NCBI RefSeq assembly: GCF_963583255.1
Contig: NC_084803.1
Location: forward strand, 25,456,428-25,520,427
Direction of reading: 5' to 3'
DNA length: 64,000 bases
DNA from: Pyrus communis
Taxonomy: Eukaryota; Streptophyta; Magnoliopsida; Rosales; Rosaceae
The position numbers were made by a program, and so were the translations under genes. Shown here piece after piece: positions 30,036 through 42,780 of the stretch. Position 1 is the first letter of the stretch, and the number at the start of each line of letters is the position of its first letter. The notes beneath the pieces were generated by a model. The model had not been told where the DNA came from. It worked only from the letters and a program-made list of their open reading frames with translations, and did no database searches.

Positions 30036-32891
30036 TGATAGGAGCATATTCATGCGACTTAAATGGCTTGTTCTCGTGCATTTACGTTATGTTTCTCTAG
30101 TTATTTTAGTCCTTTATGCTTCTTTTGTGTGTTTTCAGGTTCTAAGGGCAAGGTATGCAAAAGGATGCCTTTTGGAGCCTTTTGGAGCAAATTAGAGATT
30201 GGAATGGATATCATATGCTTGGAGCCAAGAGGATGGACGAAATTAAAGACTTGAAGTAGGAAAGTTAAATCCTAAAAGACCTCATGTTTAAGCATCATTG
30301 AAGACTCCTACGCATTTTTAGAACACAAAAACAACATTCCTTGCTACCTTAGGACATTGTCGTGTGTTTCCTTGTGTCCCCCTTCCTTGCCATGCAAGGA
30401 AGGGCTTTGTTCCCTATTTTAAACACTTAAAGCATTCACTTATCATATCATTCACTTATCACTCACCACATATCATTCATTTATCACTTAACATATCATT
30501 CATTTATCACTTATCACTTCCACTCACTTATCACTTATCAAACCATTCACTTATCACTTCCATTCACTTATCACTTATCACTTCCATTCACTTATCACTC
30601 ACCACATATCATTCATTTATCACTTAACATATCATTCATTTATCACTTATCACTTATCACTTCCACTCACTTATCACTTATCAAACCATTCACTTATCAC
30701 TTCCATTCACTTATCACTTATCACTTCCATTCACTTATCACTCACCACATATCATTCATTTATCACTTAACATATCATTCACTTATCACTTATCATACTC
30801 ATAATCATCTACACATTTCAACCATTTAAACATATGCATTTCAAATCACATGCACACCCACCTCTTTCCACCTAATCCACATGCATTCACACACATGCAC
30901 ATCATTCATTCTTCTTCCTAGCCGTGCATCCCCTTAGCCATTTCCAAACACATTCTTCCACTTCCCACTTCATCATTACACCACCTAATCCACATGCACT
31001 CCCATCCATTTCATCATTGCATTCATCACCAAAGAACCAACAACAAAACCGTGCATTACTCATCAATTCCAGCCACATTCCACATGTTTTCACAACCTAA
31101 TTCACATGCACATTCAGCCACCTTTCTCCCAAAAACAGTGCACATGCATTCATTATTCATTCACTTTGCATTCCCTTTGCAATTACACCCCACATGTCCA
31201 TTTAATCATTCAACCACATTCCCATTAACCACAAAACAAATCACACAACACACCAACACACATGCATCCTGAAATTCTTTGCCGTGCAATCACATGCATT
31301 TCCCTTAACATTTTCAGCCATCACACTTCATCATTACACCACCATTCACTCTTTAACCCACACACACTTCACACAAACAACATTCACATGCATTCACATG
31401 CATTTCCAACACAAAACACACTCAAAACCGTGGCCACCTTTGCATTTCAGCATTCCCATTTGCATTTTCAGATTTCCAGCTTTCCAACCTAGCCACATTC
31501 ACATGCATTCACTCATAATCATTCACCAAACTTGCAGCCACATTTCCACCCACCTCCTAGCTGTCATGTTCCCTCCATTACTCCTATAAATACCCTTGCA
31601 TTCATTCATTCAAAGGACATCTCATTCACAACACAACACCCCTCAAACACTTCCATTCTTTCCTTAGCCGTGAGTCCCCCCTCCCTACTAATCCAAACGC
31701 CAACCATTTTTCCATTCCCCTTCCATTTCTCCACCACTCCTTTTCCATTCCACATGTCCATCCCCCAAACCAATTATCCCTAGACCTTATGCTACAATAA
31801 AGAGGAAGAGAAGAGGGCCTAAACGTTCATACAATTCAAGTTTGAGTTGTTGGAATGTTTAGGCGTTTCTTTGATTTCAATGTTTAATTTCAATTCTCTT
31901 TGTTTTGTATGAGGAACTAAACCCCCCTTTAGCTAGGGGGGGATTCGAAATATATGTTTATGCTTGCATTTTGATTTGATTACTTCTAATTGCGTTTCAT
32001 AAGTTGTGGATTCAATTTGTTTAACCGTTTGATTGATAACTTATTTATGTATGTTTATTAAGAATGCGCGCTTAATTTTCATGCATGAATATGACGCTAG
32101 AATATAAGTGAGTTTCACCTAATCGTTATGAACTTATATTCACAAGTAGTGGAGGTTGCTTATAAACAATCGCGTTAAACGAATTCTTGGCATAAGTTTC
32201 ATGCAATCATAGTAACGAATGCCTCGTCAACACTTATAGTTTTCATGATGCTTAATGATTCTTGCTTGTTTCTCTATTATGCAATTCATGTAGGGAACTT
32301 GTGAGGAATGCTTTGGGTTGTCGTATGCAATCATCCAATTCATTAACTTAAGGAAAACTTGACGGTTAATTTAAGCGGACCTAATTAACCCGGGGTGTTG
32401 AGAATTCATGGTTTATTGAAATGCAATTGGAAATCATTTTATTATGCAAGTGTAACATGTATGGAGATGAACCCCTTAGCTAGCCATACCATCCATTCAT
32501 TTCCGTCAATTTCATATTTACAATTTGTTTTCTTTACAATCTATCCATTTTAGTTTAAATTCGTCCAAAATTAATCCCCCCATATTTCGTTTAAGTCTTA
32601 GTCTTAATCTTTCTTATTTTTAGTTTTGAATTCTTCGAGTTTAGTATAGCATTTTAGTTTGTGTTTTTAAAAGCATTTTGAGTCTTTTGATTTGTTTTAG
32701 TGTTTTAAAGTTTAGTTTTACATTCTTTGAGTCTAGTTTAGTGTTTTATATTATGTTTTTACGTTTTTAAGTCAAATCCAAGTGATTAACAATCCCTCCT
32801 AATCCCCGGTCCAGAACGATCCCTCACTTATCCATTCTACTACAATTGTCAAACGAGGGTTTAATTTGAGTGTCAAGTAAATCTCGCATCA
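30036..32891 (+). repeat. B2 5' LTR (2856 bp)
   Basis: Starts TGATAGGAGC, ends CTCGCATCA. TATA box 31585-31592; hairpin 31922-31941. U3 holds a tandem array (30440-30800) and a stretch rich in CATGCA. The R-U5 part aligns closely with B1. Confidence 0.95.
30440..30800 (+). repeat. Tandem array in B2 U3, period about 136-143 bp
   Basis: 'accacatatcattcatttat' recurs at 30465, 30601 and 30744. Each unit is itself built from TTCACTTATCAC-type short repeats. The array is repeated in the 3' LTR at +7987. Confidence 0.85.
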
Positions 32892-32896
32892 AATTT

Positions 32897-32915
32897 TGGC
32901 GCCGTTGCCGGGGAT
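32897..32915 (+). promoter_or_regulatory. Primer binding site, tRNA-Asp type (B2)
   Basis: Same 19-nt TGGCGCC… sequence as B1, 5 bp after the LTR. Confidence 0.85.
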
Positions 32916-33021
32916 TGGCAAATTTGCTAATCTCTTGGATTGTTTGTTTCTGTTATGTATTTTAGTTTTAGTTTTTTATTTTTGTTTTGTTTGTTGAATT
33001 CAAATACTAGAGAAGAACAAC

Positions 33022-34143
33022 ATGGCACTTGATAATGCTTCTCTTTTGTCACAGCTCATGGAAAGGTCTCATATGCAAAGAGTTGATATATTGAATCTTC
33101 AATCAAGGAATAACGTGTTTTCCAATACTTACAATTCGGATTGGAGTGATCATTCAAACTCTATGTGGTGGGAACCTCAAAATTCTCAACAAGGAGGATA
33201 TTGGCAGCCACCACAACCTCATATTCAATATGCCCAACCAAACTTATGTTCGTCAATAAATTATAACCAAAAGCTTGATGAATTAATTTGTTTGGTGCAG
33301 GGCTTACAAAATCAAGACAATGAGGCTCAACAAGAAGGATATTGGCAGCCGTATGAGGAGTTCTATTCAACGCCTATGCAGCCACCACAACCTGCCCAAA
33401 GTAATGTAGGTAATTCAAATGATAATGATACGATTTTTCAATTACTTACTACTCTGGAAAAGCAAATTGGGCAGATAGCGGAGTTCGAAGGACAATTTTG
33501 CGACCAAGGCGAACTCCCTAGTTCAACCATTGCAAATCAGAAGGAAGAATTTGAAACTGCCAAGGAAATCATGTTGAGAAGTGACAAGGAGGTTGGAACG
33601 GACCCTCAACCATCAAAATCAAATCACAAGGAAGAAGAATACACCCAACCCACGGAAAGGGTGGAAACACCTTTACCGGAGGCTCCTATTGCTCCTATGC
33701 CATCTAATACAGGTATGGTTGTTCCAAATTTCATTATTTTTAACCCTATTCCTTGCTGATTCATGACTTCCAAGGAAGAAGAAGGTGAAAAAGACATCTT
33801 GGAAGCCCTTCCAAAGGTGACAAGTAGGGAATGCCATGAATTCATCAAAAAGGACGTTCTTGAAACCACAAAATCCAAAGAAGTTAAATTTGATGACATT
33901 GGACAAGTAATAACCATCACTTGCAATCTGGCCAAGTCCAATATCCCTGAAACTTTCAAAGGAGTGGTATTTGTCATTGAGTTCTTGTCGGACAAAACAA
34001 GTAAGTATTTTTTGGCAAATTCCATTAGATTTTATACTAACTTGCTATTTTTTTTGAATCAGGCACCTACACTACAATTCAAACCAATGCCGGTTCACTT
34101 CAAGTATCACCTTCCATTCAAGGACCAATTCCATGCCGTTTGA
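33022..34143 (+). pseudogene. B2 gag-like ORF, interrupted by one TGA
   Basis: Homologous to the B1 ORF. It opens MALDNASLLSQLMERSHMQR, with one shortened and one partial 58-residue unit, then the Athila-type LEKQIGQIAEF linker. TGA at 33757-33759 stops it at 245 aa. The same frame stays open from 33760 to 34143 and ends with the same FKYHLPFKDQFHAV. In B1 the matching codon is AGG. So B2 lost an intact gag-like protein by one codon, or makes only the shorter form. Apart from this the copy is well preserved. Confidence 0.75.
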
Positions 34144-34214
34144 TTTTATTTATATATATATAAAAAAAAAAATAAAAAAAAAAAAAGATACTAAACATGG
34201 AGAAAGGTGGAGCT
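34141..34214 (+). other. A-rich junction between B2 gag-like and antisense ORFs
   Basis: TTTATATATATATAAAAAAA and further A-rich sequence lie at the point where B1 has a 36-A run. The two ORFs converge on it. Confidence 0.8.
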
Positions 34215-34886
34215 TCACAAAGGTTGTTTACGTGAAGCCCCACTACGAGGCGCAGAAGCGGAAGGCGCAGAAGCGGGAGGCATAGAAGCGGGAGGCATCG
34301 GAGCGGAAGCCATCGGAGCGGGAGGCATCGGAGCTAGAGCATTCCAGGCCTCAATACTTGGCCAAGCGCTGGATGACCCAGGAAAAAGGTGCCTCTGGAG
34401 ATAAGACGCAAGCCTTTGACGGTCACTGTGAATTCGACCCTCAGATTCTTGCAGCTCATCAAGCTTCCTCTTCATCCCCGACGAATAGTTATTTGCAAGC
34501 ACATGCAAACTTCTATTCTCGTACTTAAGCTGCTGGATCTCTTGCTTAAGTCTTTCCACCTCCGCCATCAACGATTCCACCTGACGAGAGCGGGCAAGCA
34601 GGCGTAGGCCCATGTTGGACACAGAGCTCGCACACTGAACACTAAGTGCGAGGGACTCTTGAACGGCCAACTCATCAGACCGTCCTGACAGCAGCCTACT
34701 ATCTTTTGGAGTGAGGAGGTTCCTAGCTACTATTGTAGCTGTTGTGGCGTCCTGCATCACAGAGTCTTCACCTGAAAGAGGACCGTTAGAAGATAAAAAA
34801 GAAGGGCGCCATACGTTACCTTGACGCGGCGCGCCCGTATCACTGCTAAGGCTCAATTCCAAGCTAAGGTTCGATGAGTTTGCCAT
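34215..34886 (-). CDS. Antisense coiled-coil ORF of B2 (about 223 aa)
   Basis: I start at 34886, the Met homologous to that of B1; an in-frame Met six codons earlier (34904) is not shared. The N-terminus is Ser-rich, a coiled coil follows at about 85-155 (LLARSRQVESLMAEVERLKQ), then KRKLDELQES and an Ala/Pro/Met/Ser tail ending SGASRKQPL, identical to B1's end. Length differences from B1 are multiples of three: a loss near 'SDRQ' and fewer tail repeats. Function unknown. Its survival in two copies with different LTRs argues that the family keeps it. Confidence 0.7.
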   Translation of the reverse strand: MANSSNLSLELSLSSDTGAPRQGNVWRPSFLSSNGPLSGEDSVMQDATTATIVARNLLTPKDSRLLSGRSDELAVQESLALSVQCASSVSNMGLRLLARSRQVESLMAEVERLKQEIQQLKYENRSLHVLANNYSSGMKRKLDELQESEGRIHSDRQRLASYLQRHLFPGSSSAWPSIEAWNALAPMPPAPMASAPMPPASMPPASAPSASAPRSGASRKQPL

Positions 34887-37217
34887 TTTTTCAAAGGTGT
34901 TCAAAGATAGGGGTTGATGGAGTAAATTTTCAAAGGGTCGGAGTCGATTTTCAAGAATGGGAGTTCTTCAGAGTGTGTTTGTTGTGGTGATCGATAGCTC
35001 TATAAGAAGCCAAGGCGACGCGTCCACCAATTCAAAAAGCCGGAATTTCCGGCGTAATTTAGGCGACGCGTTCTCGGCTTTTCAGAAGACGCGTTCAACT
35101 TTGTCAAAAGATTTCTGACAAAGCTGAAAACACGTGGAGGCCATCATCGCAACTACACATCTTTAGCCGACAAGCGCAAAGTTCGGCGACGCTTTCTCTG
35201 CTTTTCAGAAAACGCATGCAGCTTTGTCAAAAGGAGCCGCATCTGCACTACCACGTGTCGTTCAGAAAGCGAAGGGGCGCCTGCTCAGAAATCGAAGAGG
35301 CGAATTCAAAGATCGAAGAGGCGCCACTATTTCAAAAAGCCGGAGTTGCGGGATCAAAACGTTTGTCGACAAAGGTAAAAAGTACCACCACTTGCTATTA
35401 TCTCTATATATGTCGACCTTCGTCTTTTATGGCAGGGCAAACCTGAAGAAAATGCCCAACTCTCCCTCACCTCTGAGGGCGCACTCCCAGCAAAGCCTTT
35501 CGAAATACTCAATTCTTTCTTCTTCCCCAAAGATGATACCAGATGTCTGGAGTACAGATGACCCAGGAGGAAGCAGCACAACAAATACATGTGCTGATTC
35601 ATTCACCGCTTCTTCAAAAGCAAAGGTATCTCATATCATCAAGGTCAAAAGCAAAAGTATCTCATATCATGCTATTTCCCTGTCTTTTTCTTTGTCCTTG
35701 TTCTTACTCGCATGGCAAAGTAAACGAAGCAATCAGCCGGCATTTGGAGTCAGTCTTCCGTTCTGGAGCCAACTGCCTGGAATCTATTCCTGATTGCTTA
35801 CCTAGCGTTGCTCTCGAGTAGTCATCTTCAACGGTTGATACACTTCCGGAGAAGGGACCACTTCTGCAAAGGGGAGCGAGTAAGGCAAGTGAAAATGATA
35901 CATTGAAGCATGTGGAGACAAACATAGGCTGAGTTATCCTCCAACCCTTTTCAATACGAATTGGAAAGATTGAACAAAGAAACAGACCAAAAGGGTATGC
36001 TCAGACCTTCGGGGGAGACCAAATGAACCATCATGCTGCCCAGTTCAAGAAGTAGCACAAAGGAAAATCAACGATGGGCAGAAACCAGTTCAAGAGTAAG
36101 CCTGTGGAATCACAAAGATCAAAAGCCTCAATGCAATTACCAAGGAGAAGATGGAATTTACACTCTATAACCAGATTTGCGTCTCTAAACTCTTCTCTTT
36201 GTTAATTACATTCTGCCATGTTTAGTATGTTTAAGTGCTTTTTGTGTATTTACTTATGCTTTGTGTGAATCTATGCTTAAAACATTGAGGACAATGTTTG
36301 ATTTAAGTGTGGGGGGGGGGGGGGGGGGGTAACTAAGTATGTTGATGCAAATTCGTTGAATTTTATCACCCATAACTTCAAGTGTTGTTCCTTGCTGTTT
36401 TAAATGTTTTTAAGGTGTTTTTAAACTGTTTTAGCGTGTTTTGTTTTATAACTCCGAAAATCACATAAAAATTTGAAAAACATTTTTTTGAAAAGCCTAA
36501 AAAGAGTGTTTTGAGTTGTTTTTGTGTCTTAGGGAACCTTCCAACGTTATGATGAGGATTTGGTTTGTAATTGCATGACTGTTAAAAAGAGTTATAAACA
36601 TGGATGAAAGTTTGATTTACTCTTGGTATATGTTTAGTTATGGTTATAATGTATGACTTCACATGCAATCATAAAAGAAAAATTCGTTTTTGTAACATGC
36701 TTGAAGGAAGGAACTCATAATAACGCTACATCCCTGTGAGACTCGAGCCATTACCTTCTTTGGAGAGTTATTTTCTGTGATTCTTTGTTTTCTAAAGTTG
36801 TTGCATGATCTCATTATTCCTTGCTTGGTTGCTACTTAGAATGCAATTGTATCATGATAGAACTAAATGCTAGAACTTATATCCGTTTCATTCAAAGCAT
36901 GTTATTGATTTGCATAACACATATTCAAGAAGAAGTTGTGTAGTGACCACCACCATAGCCAAATAGCCTTACTTCCCATACTTCGTATATGTTGTAAGTC
37001 TTAACCCCGTTGAGCCTTGTTTAGCCTTTATTCTTTGTTTACCCACATTTTCCTCACCTAGCCTAGTTTAGGACAATCCCCACCCTTGTTCTTAAAAGAT
37101 AGTGAGCATGACTTAATTGAATTCCTTTTGAGTTACATTATGAAAGAAAATAAGTGTGGGGGAGAGAATGTTTTGTTCTTAAGTGTTTATGTATGTTTTG
37201 AGAAGTCAAAAGAAGAA

Positions 37218-37248
<31 letters not shown>

Positions 37249-38005
37249 AAAAAATAAAAAATAAAAAATTGTGAAAAACATATGAAAAAGAAAAACAGAA
37301 AAGAAAAGAAAGAAAGGAAAAAGAGCTTGTTCCCCCTTGTTCAAAAGTTGAGTTTTCATTCAAAAGTGAATTCTACGTTAATTCAAATGCTTTGCTCGCT
37401 ATTTCTTTAAGAACCTTTGTTTTCCATATCCCTTCTTTGTTAGCCAAACACCTTTAACTCCGTTTCAACCCTTATGCTTCTATCTTGAGTGTTATGTGTT
37501 TCAATTTGTGGAGTTTGGAATTGATATGAGCTTATGGAATCATTGGTTCTCATTCTAAGTAGTAGCATTCCATTCATGAGATCATATTCATGTCATTATC
37601 GTAAATCCAGAAAATGCTTTCCTTGTTATAACTTATGTGAGTGTTCGTCTACATGTTTACATCAATCTTCTCACATATGACTAGATTAGGGTGTGTAGTT
37701 AGAAAATCTGAGTGAAAATCGAGTGCATATCTTGTAAGGAATTGAGCAAATTCTCTAAGGCATGTTACTACATTCAAAACATGGTTTTAAATGCTTAATT
37801 GTGAACTAGTATATGGTGACTATGATTAAGAATGTACTTAAGTGTGAAGATGACTAAAATCTGTGGGAATGATGATTTTTAACATGTCATGTGCATTGGA
37901 AATCCCTAAGACAGTTGTTGGAAGGTTTAGGTTGTGTTTTACTTGTTTTGTTTCGTTTGGTTTTGTTTTGTTTTTCTTTCTGTTTTGCTCGAGGACTAGC
38001 AAAAG
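34887..38005 (+). other. Rest of the B2 interior: antisense leader and non-coding 3' half
   Basis: It mirrors 6516-9557 of B1: minus TATATAGAG at 35410-35402, about three units of the 22-bp minisatellite (35259-35324), and hairpin ACATTG-AGGA-CAATGT (36282-36297). AAGTGTGGGGG motifs lie at 36305, 37152 and 38008. The first runs into 19 G's (8 in B1). An A/T-rich block lies at 37205-37270. No pol domain is seen. Confidence 0.7.
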
Positions 38006-38022
38006 ATAAGTGTGGGGGTATT
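38006..38022 (+). promoter_or_regulatory. Polypurine tract of B2
   Basis: GATAAGTGTGGGGGTATT-type sequence abuts the 3' LTR start, as in B1. Confidence 0.8.
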
Positions 38023-40878
38023 TGATAGGAGCATATTCATGCGACTTAAATGGCTTGTTCTCGTGCATTTACGTTATGTTTCTCTAGTTATTTTAGTCCT
38101 TTATGCTTCTTTTGTGTGTTTTCAGGTTCTAAGGGCAAGGTATGCAAAAGGATGCCTTTTGGAGCCTTTTGGAGCAAATTAGAGATTGGAATGGATATCA
38201 TATGCTTGGAGCCAAGAGGATGGACGAAATTAAAGACTTGAAGTAGGAAAGTTAAATCCTAAAAGACCTCATGTTTAAGCATCATTGAAGACTCCTACGC
38301 ATTTTTAGAACACAAAAACAACATTCCTTGCTACCTTAGGACATTGTCGTGTGTTTCCTTGTGTCCCCCTTCCTTGCCATGCAAGGAAGGGCTTTGTTCC
38401 CTATTTTAAACACTTAAAGCATTCACTTATCATATCATTCACTTATCACTCACCACATATCATTCATTTATCACTTAACATATCATTCATTTATCACTTA
38501 TCACTTCCACTCACTTATCACTTATCAAACCATTCACTTATCACTTCCATTCACTTATCACTTATCACTTCCATTCACTTATCACTCACCACATATCATT
38601 CATTTATCACTTAACATATCATTCATTTATCACTTATCACTTATCACTTCCACTCACTTATCACTTATCAAACCATTCACTTATCACTTCCATTCACTTA
38701 TCACTTATCACTTCCATTCACTTATCACTCACCACATATCATTCATTTATCACTTAACATATCATTCACTTATCACTTATCATACTCATAATCATCTACA
38801 CATTTCAACCATTTAAACATATGCATTTCAAATCACATGCACACCCACCTCTTTCCACCTAATCCACATGCATTCACACACATGCACATCATTCATTCTT
38901 CTTCCTAGCCGTGCATCCCCTTAGCCATTTCCAAACACATTCTTCCACTTCCCACTTCATCATTACACCACCTAATCCACATGCACTCCCATCCATTTCA
39001 TCATTGCATTCATCACCAAAGAACCAACAACAAAACCGTGCATTACTCATCAATTCCAGCCACATTCCACATGTTTTCACAACCTAATTCACATGCACAT
39101 TCAGCCACCTTTCTCCCAAAAACAGTGCACATGCATTCATTATTCATTCACTTTGCATTCCCTTTGCAATTACACCCCACATGTCCATTTAATCATTCAA
39201 CCACATTCCCATTAACCACAAAACAAATCACACAACACACCAACACACATGCATCCTGAAATTCTTTGTCGTGCAATCACATGCATTTCCCTTAACATTT
39301 TCAGCCATCACACTTCATCATTACACCACCATTCACTCTTTAACCCACACACACTTCACACAAACAACATTCACATGCATTCACATGCATTTCCAACACA
39401 AAACACACTCAAAACCGTGGCCACCTTTGCATTTCAGCATTCCCATTTGCATTTTCAGATTTCCAGCTTTCCAACCTAGCCACATTCACATGCATTCACT
39501 CATAATCATTCACCAAACTTGCAGCCACATTTCCACCCACCTCCTAGCTGTCATGTTCCCTCCATTACTCCTATAAATACCCTTGCATTCATTCATTCAA
39601 AGGACATCTCATTCACAACACAACACCCCTCAAACACTTCCATTCTTTCCTTAGCCGTGAGTCCCCCCTCCCTACTAATCCAAACACCAACCATTTTTCC
39701 ATTCCCCTTCCATTTCTCCACCACTCCTTTTCCATTCCACACGTCCATCCCCCAAACCAATTATCCCTAGACCTTATGCTACAATAAAGAGGAAGAGAAG
39801 AGGGCCTAAACGTTCATACAATTCAAGTTTGAGTTGTTGGAATGTTTAGGCGTTTCTTTGATTTCAATGTTTAATTTCAATTCTCTTTGTTTTGTATGAG
39901 GAACTAAACCCCCCTTTAGCTAGGGGGGGATTCGAAATATATGTTTATGCTTGCATTTTGATTTGATTACTTCTAATTGCGTTTCATAAGTTGTGGATTC
40001 AATTTGTTTAACCGTTTGATTGATAACTTATTTATGTATGTTTATTAAGAATGCGCGCTTAATTTTCATGCATGAATATGACGCTAGAATATAAGTGAGT
40101 TTCACCTAATCGTTATGAACTTATATTCACAAGTAGTGGAGGTTGCTTATAAACAATCGCGTTAAACGAATTCTTGGCATAAGTTTCATGCAATCATAGT
40201 AACGAATGCCTCGTCAACACTTATAGTTTTCATGATGCTTAATGATTCTTGCTTGTTTCTCTATTATGCAATTCATGTAGGGAACTTGTGAGGAATGCTT
40301 TGGGTTGTCGTATGCAATCATCCAATTCATTAACTTAAGGAAAACTTGACGGTTAATTTAAGCGGACCTAATTAACCCGGGGTGTTGAGAATTCATGGTT
40401 TATTGAAATGCAATTGGAAATCATTTTATTATGCAAGTGTAACATGTATGGAGATGAACCCCTTAGCTAGCCATACCATCCATTCATTTCCGTCAATTTC
40501 ATATTTACAATTTGTTTTCTTTACAATCTATCCATTTTAGTTTAAATTCGTCCAAAATTAATCCCCCCATATTTCGTTTAAGTCTTAGTCTTAATCTTTC
40601 TTATTTTTAGTTTTGAATTCTTCGAGTTTAGTATAGCATTTTAGTTTGTGTTTTTAAAAGCATTTTGAGTCTTTTGATTTGTTTTAGTGTTTTAAAGTTT
40701 AGTTTTACATTCTTTGAGTCTAGTTTAGTGTTTTATATTATGTTTTTACGTTTTTAAGTCAAATCCAAGTGATTAACAATCCCTCCTAATCCCCGGTCCA
40801 GAACGATCCCTCACTTATCCATTCTACTACAATTGTCAAACGAGGGTTTAATTTGAGTGTCAAGTAAATCTCGCATCA
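38023..40878 (+). repeat. B2 3' LTR (2856 bp)
   Basis: Equal length to the 5' LTR. The differences seen are C/T in 'ctttgccgtgc', G/A in 'caaacgccaacc' and T/C in 'ccacatgtcc'. Confidence 0.95.
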
Positions 40879-40883
40879 CTTGA

Positions 40884-41700
40884 CTTACCCTGAGCCTCCT
40901 AGGAAAACTTGTAATATGCCCAAAACAAATAGCAGTAACTCGTAAACAATCATCGACTATTGCGATGAGAAAACTCTTCCACGCTAGGAACAACCTCGTT
41001 GTAAGACTTACCCTGGATCGGCAAAACCTTATATTAGTGGAGATCCTAAAGTGAAATCGACAACTCCCCTTATGACGTGTGAAGTGTGTTGGTCGCTGAA
41101 CACTAATGCTCAAAGAACGCACGAAAGATAGAAGGATGGTGATCATAACTAAACAAAGATGCGTACACAGTGTGATAAAGACCCACGTTGGTAAGCACAA
41201 TTTAGATCGGCTCAAGACATCTTCAAGCCACTCCTAGCAAAACTCAACAAAGACGAAAGACGACTTCTCCAATAGTCCACAAGGTGTTATTCCATGTCAT
41301 AGCTTCACTAAGGATTTGATTACTAAGAAGCTTAAACGAAGCCGATGGATTGTCATGAACATGGTGCGAATGATTCAAGATAAGAATCCTCGATGTACAT
41401 GCCTTCTTCTTCGTATTTGGTCGACCAAAATCTGTCACTTCCCAAGATACTTTAGAAGACCACGATTTGATATGCATCGACTTATTTTTCACAAGAAGAA
41501 CAAGCGCCTTAGGGCTAATCAACGGCACACAAAGCTTCAACAACGTTTCCCTATCTTGCGAATCGCTTTCCTTTGCAAGAATGGTGATGGTATTGCTCTT
41601 CAAGCACTTGAAAAATACCATGGCTGCAACAAAACAAACAAGGAACATAAGCATAAGAGCGAAGTGACAAGAAAAAAAATTACTTCACTAAAGAAAAAGA
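40884..41700 (-). pseudogene. Antisense PMD gene in C, N-terminal part beyond B2
   Basis: Minus-strand frames give 'WNNTLWTIGEVVFRLC' (41320-41245), 'TNTLHTS-GELSISL-DLH' (about 41105-41045) and 'KSYNEVVPSVEEFSHRNSR' (41010-40955). These match the N-terminal half of plant mobile domains (…NTFHF…GEVSISLWDLH…IGG…YDEV.PS). Stops interrupt. The text joins 27979-30035 once B2 is removed. Apparent plus-strand ORFs here are shadows. Confidence 0.65.
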
Positions 41701-42780
41701 CATGCGAGACAAACCTTGTGAGCTTTGAAGGATGACGATGACAAAGTCACAACGACCAAAAGAAATCAGCCACACAACATAAGCAGTACAGCAAAGAGGG
41801 TAGCTACAATACGGTCCTTCAAAAGCAAGCTACAGTAGTAAAGAAAACCAAATGCAAGGCAATTGCACTACGTAACCCCATAGCGATTATGCAAGCAGTT
41901 TCTTGCATTGTACGGCAACGTCACCACCGAGGGAAAACTGTGACCAAAAGGTACTACACAGTGTAACCCCACTGCAGTCTTTTGCACAACACCACGAGGT
42001 AAAAAGTGATGCACTGCAATAAGCACTAAACAACAAAACTCACGGCAGCAAGCAGCAAGTGCACACGGCACAGCAGCAATTGCACACGGCACAGTGGCAA
42101 TGCACGGCAAGGGTAGTTTGTGACAAAAACACACACCTAATTTTCCTACAAATGAGGATCAATTGCTTCCTAATGTTATAGCGAGAATACATAACAAATA
42201 GCAAAAGGAAAATCAAAAGAAGGAAGTACATTTCAACCAAAAGAAAGGAGCAAATTCCAAGCAAAAAATGGCAAGGTGATTTCGGCCACAAAGGAAAAAA
42301 GCATGCTGTGTTTTACAACAAAATCAGCAAAGAAAAGAAAAGGAAAAAAAAATTAAATAAAGGGCTTTAAAATTTCCAAAATATCAAAGGAAAGTACTTT
42401 TCCTTGCCGAAATACAAAAGGGAATCCTTCCAAAGCAAGGACAAGCCTTCAAGTTTTCCAAACCAAAAGGGAAAACACCCCCTTGGCCAGAAAAAAAAAT
42501 TAAAAAAAAAAAAAGAAGAAAAGGAAAGGAAAAATGCAAATCCTACTTACCCAAGGACAAGCATTAAATCTTTCCAAAACCTTGAAGGAAATCACCAAAG
42601 CTTTCCAACATTTTGAAGGAAATCACCCTCATTACCAAAATTGAAGGAGATTCCTACCTAAGGAAGGAAAATCATTTTTACCACAACCACAAGGAAAAAA
42701 TTCAAGTCTCAAAATACCCCAAATGCATTTTGCCAAAAAAAATTATGGAAAATCAATAAGCACATTTAGTATGTGCCAAT
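41701..42780 (+). other. Element C 3' region, no gene seen
   Basis: A-rich sequence with short repeats such as 'gcaattgcacacggcacag' (42040-42100) and A-runs near 42350 and 42490. No domain on either strand. Confidence 0.5.

Larger units (their letters stand above)
30036..40878 (+). mobile_element. Element B2: complete non-autonomous Athila-like element, sister of B1
   Basis: The element is 10843 bp with 2856-bp LTRs (30036-32891, 38023-40878), TGAT…ATCA ends and a perfect duplication CTTGA (30031-30035, 40879-40883). It has the same primer site, gag-like ORF, antisense ORF and purine tract as B1. The LTRs differ at three sites by eye, all transitions, so insertion is recent. No pol is present. 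It lies inside the antisense PMD gene of C, next to a GTAAGT that reads as a donor on the minus strand (40893-40888). Its LTRs are 943 bp longer than those of B1 because of extra U3 sequence. Confidence 0.95.

Noticed and set aside
30364..31783. Several plus-strand ORFs rich in His, Ser, Thr (repeated at 38351-39770)
   Set aside because: Translations of low-complexity U3 repeats, duplicated because they lie in LTRs.
41316..41735. 139-codon plus ORF
   Set aside because: Opposite strand of the PMD remnant; composition is Lys/Arg-rich shadow.
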